Origin: Bacteroidales bacterium
GTDB lineage: Bacteria > Bacteroidota > Bacteroidia > Bacteroidales > UBA3824
Reading direction: 5' to 3'
NCBI GenBank assembly: GCA_016293845.1
Contig: JAEDDH010000001.1
Coordinates: 186,001-250,000 of the forward strand
DNA length: 64,000 nucleotides
The position numbers and the translations under genes are program-made. Positions within the stretch are counted from its first letter, which is position 1; every line of letters starts with the position of its first letter. This document shows positions 45,227 to 53,031 of the stretch, piece by piece. The notes below the pieces were generated by a model, which ran no database searches, was not told the origin of the DNA, and saw nothing but the letters and a program-made list of their open reading frames with translations.

Positions 45227-45250
45227 ACCAAATATAATTCGTGTATAAAT

Positions 45251-46816
45251 TTATTTTGCGTAATTAACCGCCCTTGTTTCGCGGATAACGGTGATTTTGA
45301 TTTGACCGGGATAGGTCATCTCGGTTTGAATCTTCTTAGCTATATCAGAAGAGAGTACTTCTGCCTCTTGGTCGGTAACCTTGTCGCTGCCAACGATAAC
45401 GCGGAGTTCGCGTCCTGCCTGAATAGCGTAAGTTTTGAGAACGCCAGGGTAGGAGAGTGCAAGGTCTTCAAGACCTTTGAGACGCTTGATGTAGCTTTCG
45501 GCGATTTCGCGACGAGCACCGGGACGTGCGCCTGAAATAGCGTCACAAACCTGAACAATGGGGGCTATTATTGAAATCATTTCTACCTCGTCGTGGTGAG
45601 CACCAATAGCGTTGCAGATTTCGGGTTTCTCTTTGTATTTTTCGGCGAGTTTCATACCCACAATTGCGTGCGGCAAATCAGGCTCGTCGTCCGGCACCTT
45701 GCCAATATCGTGAAGAAGTCCTGCGCGTTTGGCTGCCTTTACAGGGAGGTCGAGTTCCGAAGCCATCACAGCACAGAGGTTTGCGGTTTCACGAGAGTGC
45801 TGCAAAAGGTTCTGACCGTAAGATGAGCGGTATTTCATCTTACCAATCAAGCGAACAAGTTCGGGATGCAAACCGTGAACGCCAAGGTCGATATATGTGC
45901 GTTTGCCCACTTCGGCAATCTCCTCTTCGAGTTGCTTTTTGGTTTTGGCAACTACCTCCTCGATACGTGCGGGGTGAATACGTCCGTCGGTAACAAGCTG
46001 GTGGAGAGCAAGACGAGCAACCTCGCGGCGAACCGGGTCGAAACCAGATAGCACGATAGCCTCAGGGGTGTCGTCAACTATAATTTCAATACCTGTGGCA
46101 GCTTCGAGAGCACGGATATTGCGACCCTCGCGACCGATGATACGACCCTTGATTTCGTCGTTGTCGATATTGAAAACTGTAACAGCGTTTTCAATTGCGG
46201 TTTCAGCACCAACGCGCTGAATTGTTTGAATCACAATCTTTTTAGCCTCTTTAGATGCAGCCATTTTGGCATCTTCTATAATATCGTTTTGAAGGCTGAG
46301 CGCCTCGGTTTTAGCCTCGGCAATGAGGTTGTCTTTTAGTTGCTGTTTAGCTTCAGCGGCAGAGATACCAGCGATGGCTTCGAGGTTTTCTACAGCCTTG
46401 CGGTGCATCTCTTCGAGTTCTTTATTTTTAACTTCTGCCTTTTCGAGTTGACGATCGAGGCTCTCTTTGAGCGAATCACATTCGGCCTTTTTGGTTTCGG
46501 CCTCTTTTTGTTTTTTAGTTAAATCATTACGCAACTGATTGACTGTGTTGTCTTTCTGTTTGAGTTTTTGTTCCCATTGCGTAAGACGGTTGTTTTTTTC
46601 GGCGGCTTGTTTTTCTATCTCCGCCTTCTGCTTCATAGCCTCGTCTTGTGCTTGAAGGATTTTTTTCTGTTTTATAATTTCGGCGTCCTTTTCGGCGTCC
46701 TCTATAATGTCGTTGGCCTTTTTTTCGGCGGCCTTAATCTTCATGTAGTATCCGAGGAAGTATCCTACAAGCAAAGCGGCTACTGAGGCGCAAATTATTA
46801 TTACTATATTGTCCAT
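45251..46816 (-). CDS. rny: ribonuclease Y
   Basis: From the ATG at 46816 (MDNIVIIICAS) the protein is 521 residues. It has an N-terminal membrane anchor (about residues 4-24), a long charged coiled coil (to about 190), a KH RNA-binding domain with GRIIGREGRNIRALE, and an HD domain with LLHDIGKV and a second His-Asp pair in GAHHDEVE. RNase Y is a membrane-bound endonuclease that starts mRNA decay. The frame extends upstream to 46873, but that would overlap the terminator of the RNA at 46851. Confidence 0.96.
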   Translation of the reverse strand: MDNIVIIICASVAALLVGYFLGYYMKIKAAEKKANDIIEDAEKDAEIIKQKKILQAQDEAMKQKAEIEKQAAEKNNRLTQWEQKLKQKDNTVNQLRNDLTKKQKEAETKKAECDSLKESLDRQLEKAEVKNKELEEMHRKAVENLEAIAGISAAEAKQQLKDNLIAEAKTEALSLQNDIIEDAKMAASKEAKKIVIQTIQRVGAETAIENAVTVFNIDNDEIKGRIIGREGRNIRALEAATGIEIIVDDTPEAIVLSGFDPVRREVARLALHQLVTDGRIHPARIEEVVAKTKKQLEEEIAEVGKRTYIDLGVHGLHPELVRLIGKMKYRSSYGQNLLQHSRETANLCAVMASELDLPVKAAKRAGLLHDIGKVPDDEPDLPHAIVGMKLAEKYKEKPEICNAIGAHHDEVEMISIIAPIVQVCDAISGARPGARREIAESYIKRLKGLEDLALSYPGVLKTYAIQAGRELRVIVGSDKVTDQEAEVLSSDIAKKIQTEMTYPGQIKITVIRETRAVNYAK

Positions 46817-46850
46817 TATAAAATATATATATTGTGTTAAAAATTTGCAT

Positions 46851-47050
46851 AAAAAAAACCGCACCATTAACATGTAGCGTTTAAGAAACCCCTGATGAAC
46901 ATGGGCGATGCAGGTCGACTGTTTTTAACGTCCAATGCAGAGTAAATCTGACACAGCCGAAACTGTGTTAAGGCCTGTTATACGCAGACTGAAGCCTACA
47001 CCTAAATTTGATTAGTGTTGAGTTTCAAACCTCTTAATGTAATGATGCGG
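46851..47050 (-). ncRNA. ssrS: 6S RNA candidate
   Basis: On the minus strand an approximately 192-nt segment is closed by an 11-bp helix: CCGCATCATTA at the 5' end (47050-47040) with TAATGGTGCGG at the 3' end, immediately followed by eight T (46858-46851). A second helix (GTTTGAAAC with GTTTC-TTAAAC) extends it, and an inner ACACAG-TTTCGG-CTGTGT arm is visible, giving one long rod with a central open region, the shape of 6S RNA. It lies between zapA and rny; in E. coli ssrS also lies next to zapA. 6S RNA binds RNA polymerase holoenzyme and mimics an open promoter. I see no clear promoter between zapA and the 5' end, so it may be processed from the zap transcript. Confidence 0.65.
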
Positions 47051-47063
47051 CAAATATCTTATA

Positions 47064-47369
47064 TTAAAGAACGTTCGACTTTTGGATATAATCGTCAATT
47101 TCTCCCGACAAAATTTGAAGTTCCGAAACAAAATCGGAATCGTCGGATGTATTTTCGCTGTTTAAATATTTGGTGGCAAAATCGAGACATACCATAGCAA
47201 GAAAGTCAAAAGGTGATTTGTCTTTTGAACTAAATTTCTGCTTATACATTACGAGTTTATCGTTGATTAACTGCACAGCACGACGAATTACCTCCTCCTC
47301 TGTCCTTTTAATTTTCATCGGATATTGGTGGCCGTCGATTGTTACGTTTATTGATAGTCTCTCGTCCAT
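47064..47369 (-). CDS. zapA: cell division protein ZapA
   Basis: A 101-residue ZapA: N-terminal strand region (INVTIDGHQYPMKIKRTEEE) with the conserved RxxEE, followed by helices and a C-terminal coiled coil. ZapA bundles FtsZ filaments at the division ring. It is 18 bases downstream of the coiled-coil gene at 47388 and is followed by the 6S candidate and rny. Confidence 0.88.
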   Translation of the reverse strand: MDERLSINVTIDGHQYPMKIKRTEEEVIRRAVQLINDKLVMYKQKFSSKDKSPFDFLAMVCLDFATKYLNSENTSDDSDFVSELQILSGEIDDYIQKSNVL

Positions 47370-47387
47370 TGCTTGTTAAACTTATAT

Positions 47388-47690
47388 CTAATTTGTCTGA
47401 TTGCTGTCGATAAGGGACAGACACCTGTCTATTTCCCGCACAATTCTGTTTAGCTTGATTTTGGTGTCATGAGAATTATCGCCCGAAATAAGAGAGTTTA
47501 ACGTTTTTAAATTTTCGTATTTGGAGTTTAATACGGTAATCTCGTCGGCTTTGTTGTTCAACTCTTTTTCGAGCGACTCTTTTTTTGCCCGGAGATCTGT
47601 ATTCTCCTCGCGCAGACGGTCGCACAATGCAACTATCTGTTTAAACTTGCCTTTAAATTCGTTTAATATATTCTCTTTTTCGTTTGTCAT
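47388..47690 (-). CDS. coiled-coil protein encoded upstream of zapA (ZapB-like)
   Basis: A 100-residue, highly charged protein that is almost entirely predicted coiled coil (FKQIVALCDRLREENTDLRA ... LEKELNNKADEITVLNSKYE), ending in LNRIVREIDRCLSLI. Small coiled-coil proteins of this kind precede zapA in Bacteroidetes and are thought to act with it in division. Naming it zapB would be premature. Confidence 0.75.
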   Translation of the reverse strand: MTNEKENILNEFKGKFKQIVALCDRLREENTDLRAKKESLEKELNNKADEITVLNSKYENLKTLNSLISGDNSHDTKIKLNRIVREIDRCLSLIDSNQTN

Positions 47691-47710
47691 CTTCTTCCAA
47701 AATCGTTTTA

Positions 47711-47718
47711 CAAAATTA
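47711..47718 (-). promoter_or_regulatory. -7 element of the coiled-coil/zapA operon
   Basis: TAATTTTG on the minus strand, 21 bases before the ATG at 47690. The remaining divergent gap up to 47894 is AT-rich; I see no clear plus-strand promoter in it. Confidence 0.5.
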
Positions 47719-47894
47719 AGATTAAAAAATTAAATTATCAAATATTTTCATCAGTTTTTTTTATTTTTTTTCAACAACTTGAATATAAGCTAATTAATAT
47801 TAAAGATTTTTTATAAATGAAAATGATAGCGAACTAATTTTATTTTTTTCCGTTAAAAGAAACGGAATTTATAACCACCTTTTACACTAATACC

Positions 47895-48785
47895 TTGAAA
47901 GTACTGATTATAGAGGACGATTTTATATCGAGAAATTACTTGCACGACTTAGTAAAATACTCGGGTTACGACTGCGCGACAGCTCAAAACGCAGCCGACG
48001 GATTTGATATGTATCTTAGAGAAAAACCCGAAGTGATTGTCTGCAACATTATTATGCCGGGCATTTCGGGTCTCGAATTTCTGCAAAAAATCCGGCAAAT
48101 AGATCGACACACCATTATTATTATGATAACAAGCGTTAGCAGCGAGCGTCTTGCTGTGGATGCTTTGCGTCTTGGAGCCAACGACTATTTGCGCAAACCT
48201 TTGCAGGATAACGACTTACTTTCCGCTATTAAACGTGCCGGAAGTCGTATCAACCTCGACGAACCAATTTCGCAATATGGTGAAATTGATTCGGGCACTA
48301 TGGTTTTAAAATTCAACACCGATATCAACGCTCCAAGGCTTATCGTTGACAGGCTTATGGACGAACTTGCTCCCGACTATTTTGAATCAGAGGCAAGAGC
48401 CAACATCGAAATCGGTCTTTCGGAATTGGTAACCAACGCAATAGAGCACGGAAACCTCAATATCACTTTTGAGGAAAAATCTGAAATGCTCAAAAACTTT
48501 TCGCTCGAAGATCTCTACAGCAAACGTCTTAAAGATAAAAAACTTGCCAACCGCAAAGTGACGGTAGAATATTCGTTTTCGCCAGAAAAATGCGAATGGA
48601 CAATCACCGACGAGGGCAACGGTTTTGACCCAACCAAGATTCCCGACCCGCTTGCAGAAGAGAACATTGAAAGCCTGCACGGTAGAGGCATATTTTTTTC
48701 GCGACATCTCTTCGACTCGGTAGAGTATCTCGGCAAAGGGAATATTGTGCACGCTGTGAAAATATGCCAAAAATCAGTATGTTAA
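47895..48785 (+). CDS. receiver-like domain fused to RsbW-type HATPase (TTG start)
   Basis: 296 residues from a TTG at 47895 (no in-frame ATG upstream). Residues 1-120 form a receiver fold with the acidic pocket E7-D8-D9, T79 and K101 intact. The phospho-acceptor position in VIVCNIIMPG is Asn51 (AAC, 48045-48047) instead of Asp. Residues 150-296 form a GHKL ATPase of the anti-sigma/serine-kinase class: ELVTNAIEHGN (N box), DEGNGFD (G1) and LHGRGIFF (G2). Such pairs normally link a phosphorylation input to partner switching. With Asn51 the receiver should be constitutive or sense something else. No anti-anti-sigma factor is adjacent. Confidence 0.85.
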   Translation: MKVLIIEDDFISRNYLHDLVKYSGYDCATAQNAADGFDMYLREKPEVIVCNIIMPGISGLEFLQKIRQIDRHTIIIMITSVSSERLAVDALRLGANDYLRKPLQDNDLLSAIKRAGSRINLDEPISQYGEIDSGTMVLKFNTDINAPRLIVDRLMDELAPDYFESEARANIEIGLSELVTNAIEHGNLNITFEEKSEMLKNFSLEDLYSKRLKDKKLANRKVTVEYSFSPEKCEWTITDEGNGFDPTKIPDPLAEENIESLHGRGIFFSRHLFDSVEYLGKGNIVHAVKICQKSVC

Positions 48786-48994
48786 AGGATTTTTTGCGGT
48801 GTAATAATCTATAAAATTGATTATTAAGCATTTACCTATTACAAAAAACTTATCAACAACTGTATATTCGTATTTTTAAGATGCTATTTTGCTGATTGTC
48901 AGGCATAAATATCCGTGCCAATTTTTATTTATCCACAACCGACTAATTGCTCCATTTTATTACTATTTTTACGGTGGAAAATCTTCAAGGAAAA

Positions 48995-51900
48995 ATGGAT
49001 AAATTTACTCACTTACACGTACACTCTCACTACTCGATATTAGACGGAATGTCGAAAGTGCCGGACCTTATCAACAAGTGTCTCAAAACTGGGATGCACG
49101 CTATGGCCCTCACCGACCACGGCAATATGTTCGGCATTAAAGATCTCGTTGACAGCGCAAAAAAAATCAACGGAAAATGCAAAAAGGCTGTCAGCGAATG
49201 TAAAGAATCTATCGAAAAAGAAACCGACCCCGAAAAAAAGGCGGAACTTGAAAAGCAACTGCTAGAATTGGAAAAAAAGGCTGCTGAATATGTGCCGTTT
49301 AAGCCAATCATAGGCATTGAGGCATACTGCGCCCGCCGTACTCTCTACGACAAAGACAAATCTGTAAAGGTGGTTAGCGCACGCAAGGGCAAAGAGGTGA
49401 TTGTAGACCGCGGCGGTTGGCACCTTATATTATTAGCAAAAAACAAGACTGGCTACCACAGCCTTTGCAAACTTGCCTCAATATCCTACACCGACGGTTA
49501 TTACGACAAACCACGTATCGACCACAATGTTTTGGAAAAATGGCACGAGGGCGTTATTTGCTGCTCGGCGTGCTTGGGCGGCGAAATTCCTTCGTATATT
49601 CTCGAGGGCGAATTAGAAAAAGCGGAAGAATCTGTACTTTGGTTCAAAAACCTTTTTGGCGACGACTATTACCTTGAGCTTCAACGTCATAAAACCGACA
49701 AGCCAAACGCCGCCACCGACACCTACGAACTGCAAGAACAGGTAAACAAGGTGTTAATTGAATTGGCTCGCAAACACAACATAAAACTGATTGCCACCAA
49801 CGACGTCCATTTTGTTGAAGAAAACCACGGCGAGGCTCACGACCGATTGATATGCCTAAGCACGGGCGCAGATTTTGAAAGTCCCGACCGCATGCACTAC
49901 ACCAAGCAAGAATGGCTCAAAACACCCGAAGAAATGGTGGCGATATTCTCCGATATTCCCGAGGCGCTTGCCAACACTGTGGAAATTGCCGAAAAGGTGG
50001 AGGTGTACAGCATCGACTCCGACCCTATAATGCCTAAATTTGAGATTCCCGAAAGTTTTGGCACAGAGGAAAGCTACCGCCAAAAATTTACCGAAGAAGA
50101 CCTTTTCAACGAGTTTACCACCGACGAAAACGGCAATGTGGTGCTCTCAAAAGAGGATGCCGACAAAAAAATCAAAAAACTCGGCGGCTACGAAAAACTT
50201 TACCGTATAAAACTCGAAGCCGACTATCTTGCCAAACTCACTTACGAAGGCGCAAAATTTCGCTACGGCGACACTCTCACCGACGAACAGGCTGAGCGAA
50301 TAAAATTTGAACTCCACGTGATGAAGACGATGGGTTTCCCGGGATACTTCTTGATTGTGTCGGACTATATCAGAGGCGCACGCGAGGAGTTGGATGTTTG
50401 GGTAGGTCCGGGACGTGGTTCGGCTGCCGGCTCTGTGGTGGCTTATTGCTTAAAAATCACTAATATAGACCCGCTTAAATACGACTTACTTTTCGAGAGG
50501 TTTCTTAACCCCGACCGTATTTCGCTCCCTGATATCGATGTGGACTTCGACGATGACGGACGTGGCAAGGTGCTTGATTGGGTTACCGAAAAATATGGCA
50601 AGGAGAAAGTTGCACACATTATCACATACGGCACAATGGCTACAAAATCGTCGATTGCCGATGTGGGTCGTGTGCAGAAAGTTCCGCTCAACATTGTCAA
50701 CAAAATCAAGGGTCTTGTGCCCGATCGTGGATTTGAGGAGTGGCAGGTGAAGGCTGTTGACGGCGAAGTGCCCAAGAAAATGCCTAAGGTAAACCTTGGT
50801 ACTTGTTACAAATATATCCCTGAATTGCAGCAACTTGTAAAAGGCGAGCAACCCGAAACCGAAAACTTCAACGTTCCGCTCGAAGGTCAGAACGAAAATG
50901 TGGAGTCGATGCTAAAATACGCCAAAGACCTTGAAGACACCAACCGTCAGATTGGTATCCACGCTTGCGGCGTAATCATTGGCGCACAAGACCTTACCGA
51001 CATCGCACCCGTCTGCACCATCAAGGATAAAGACACCGAACAAGATGTGGTGGTAACGCAATACGACGGTCACGTTGTTGAAAGCGTGGGACTTATCAAG
51101 ATGGACTTCCTCGGATTGAAAACCCTTTCGCTGCAAAAAGAGGCTTTGAAAAACATCAAAAAGCACCGCGGAATCGACATTGACCTTGAAGCCATCCCAA
51201 TTGACGACAAACTCACTTACCAGCTATACAGCGAGGGACGCACGATAGGCACGTTCCAGTTTGAATCTCCCGGTATGCAGAAATACTTGCGCGAACTCAA
51301 ACCCAACAATATCAACGACTTGATAGCCATGAACGCGCTCTACCGTCCGGGTCCTATGGACTATATACCCACATTCATCAACCGTAAACTCGGCAAAGAG
51401 CCTATCTCTTACGACCTTCCGGTGATGGAAAAATACCTCAAAGACACCTACGGCGTAACCGTTTACCAAGAACAGGTAATGCTTCTGAGCCGTTTGTTGG
51501 CAGGATTTACCCGTGGTCAGGCAGACTCGCTCCGTAAGGCGATGGGTAAAAAAATTGCCGCAATGTTGGCTGATTTGAAGCCGAAATTTATCGAAGGCGG
51601 AAAGAAAAACGGTCACGACGAGAAGATTCTGTTAAAAATATGGTCGGATTGGGAGAAATTTGCATCATACGCGTTCAACAAGTCGCACGCGGCTTGCTAC
51701 GCTTGGGTGGCATACCAAACTGGCTATCTCAAAGCGCATTATCCCGCCGAATATATGGCCGCCAACCTCACACGAAACAAAGACTCCATCGATGATGTGA
51801 AAAAGTTTATGGAGGAATGCAAGGCTATGAAAATCGACGTAAAGGGTCCCGACATCAACGAATCTGACCTCAATTTTAGCGTTACCCACGATGGCGGAAT

Positions 51901-52915
51901 CCGTTTTGGACTCGGCGGCATCAAGGGAGTAGGCGAGGCGGCTGTGGAAGGCATAGTGGCAGAACGCGAAAAGAACGGACCGTTTAAAGATATTTACGAT
52001 TTTGTGGAGCGTGTAAACCTCAGTCAGGTAAACCGCAAAACAATTGAAAGTCTTGCACTTGCAGGCGCATTCGATTCGTTTGAGGGATTAAAACGCAGCC
52101 AATTTCTCGAACCCATTATCGGCGACAGCATCACATTCAGTGAGGCACTCGGCAAATATGGTCAAAAGATCAAAAGCGGCGGCAACAGCACAGGAAATTC
52201 ACTTTTCGGAGGCGCTGTGGAAATTGAAGTTAAAAAACCAATGCCCGCCAACTGCGAAGAGTGGAGCGACCTTGTAAGATTAGACAAGGAGAAAGAACTT
52301 GTGGGAATTTACCTTTCGGCACACCCGCTCGACCGGTTCCGTCTTGAAATCGAAACTGGCTGCAACGCCACAATGGAACAACTTGCCGACCTTTCGCAAT
52401 TTGGCACACGAAACGGTGAAACCCGTGTGGCTGGCATAGTTACCAACGCCGCCGAACGTACCACCAAAACTGGTAATCCGTGGGGACAACTTACGGTTGA
52501 GGATTTTTCGGGAAGTTACTCTTTTGCACTCTTTGGCAAAGATTATATGACCTTCAAGCCGTATTTTATCAAAGGTATGGCGGTGCTTATCAAAGGCAAA
52601 GTACAAGGCAGGTTTAACAATCCCAACGAGTTGGAATTCAAGATTTCATCAATCGACCTTCTCGATGATGTTAAAGACAAATTGGTGCACGGCATAACGC
52701 TCAAAGTTCCCATCACAGATATCGACACGTCGTTTATGCAGAACATTCTCAGCATTTCGGATCAAAAGGCGCAAGGACAGTTAAACTTTGAAATCTTTGA
52801 CCCAAAAAACGAGAAAATCCGCATAAAAATGCACTCACGCACTCACAGGGTAAATATCAACAACGAACTGATATCCAACCTAAAACGTCAACAGATAGAA
52901 TATATGGTTAGTTAG
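48995..52915 (+). CDS. dnaE: DNA polymerase III, alpha subunit
   Basis: From the ATG at 48995 (MDKFTHLHVHSHYSILDG) the protein is 1306 residues. The N-terminal PHP domain (HLHVHSHYSILDGMS, DHGNMFG) is followed by the catalytic palm with PDIDVDFDDDGRGKV and GPGRGSAAGSVVAYC, the fingers, a helix-hairpin-helix region and a C-terminal OB domain (GIVTNAAERTTKTGNPWGQ). It is the replicative polymerase. The frame opens at 48947, but the family start is at 48995. Confidence 0.97.
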   Translation: MDKFTHLHVHSHYSILDGMSKVPDLINKCLKTGMHAMALTDHGNMFGIKDLVDSAKKINGKCKKAVSECKESIEKETDPEKKAELEKQLLELEKKAAEYVPFKPIIGIEAYCARRTLYDKDKSVKVVSARKGKEVIVDRGGWHLILLAKNKTGYHSLCKLASISYTDGYYDKPRIDHNVLEKWHEGVICCSACLGGEIPSYILEGELEKAEESVLWFKNLFGDDYYLELQRHKTDKPNAATDTYELQEQVNKVLIELARKHNIKLIATNDVHFVEENHGEAHDRLICLSTGADFESPDRMHYTKQEWLKTPEEMVAIFSDIPEALANTVEIAEKVEVYSIDSDPIMPKFEIPESFGTEESYRQKFTEEDLFNEFTTDENGNVVLSKEDADKKIKKLGGYEKLYRIKLEADYLAKLTYEGAKFRYGDTLTDEQAERIKFELHVMKTMGFPGYFLIVSDYIRGAREELDVWVGPGRGSAAGSVVAYCLKITNIDPLKYDLLFERFLNPDRISLPDIDVDFDDDGRGKVLDWVTEKYGKEKVAHIITYGTMATKSSIADVGRVQKVPLNIVNKIKGLVPDRGFEEWQVKAVDGEVPKKMPKVNLGTCYKYIPELQQLVKGEQPETENFNVPLEGQNENVESMLKYAKDLEDTNRQIGIHACGVIIGAQDLTDIAPVCTIKDKDTEQDVVVTQYDGHVVESVGLIKMDFLGLKTLSLQKEALKNIKKHRGIDIDLEAIPIDDKLTYQLYSEGRTIGTFQFESPGMQKYLRELKPNNINDLIAMNALYRPGPMDYIPTFINRKLGKEPISYDLPVMEKYLKDTYGVTVYQEQVMLLSRLLAGFTRGQADSLRKAMGKKIAAMLADLKPKFIEGGKKNGHDEKILLKIWSDWEKFASYAFNKSHAACYAWVAYQTGYLKAHYPAEYMAANLTRNKDSIDDVKKFMEECKAMKIDVKGPDINESDLNFSVTHDGGIRFGLGGIKGVGEAAVEGIVAEREKNGPFKDIYDFVERVNLSQVNRKTIESLALAGAFDSFEGLKRSQFLEPIIGDSITFSEALGKYGQKIKSGGNSTGNSLFGGAVEIEVKKPMPANCEEWSDLVRLDKEKELVGIYLSAHPLDRFRLEIETGCNATMEQLADLSQFGTRNGETRVAGIVTNAAERTTKTGNPWGQLTVEDFSGSYSFALFGKDYMTFKPYFIKGMAVLIKGKVQGRFNNPNELEFKISSIDLLDDVKDKLVHGITLKVPITDIDTSFMQNILSISDQKAQGQLNFEIFDPKNEKIRIKMHSRTHRVNINNELISNLKRQQIEYMVS

Positions 52916-52986
52916 CACATATCCTTTTATTTATACAACACGGAAAATTCCTGAAAGACATATTCCGTATTTTTTGCTGAAAAAGA

Positions 52987-53018
52987 CAGAAGCCACTGAA
53001 ATAGCGGCTTCTGTTTTT
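52987..53018. terminator. bidirectional terminator between dnaE and the GH2 gene
   Basis: CAGAAGCC (52987-52994) pairs with GGCTTCTG (53006-53013), followed by five T on the plus strand and a short A tract before the stem that would serve the minus strand. Confidence 0.75.
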
Positions 53019-53031
53019 GCTTTTAACTCTT

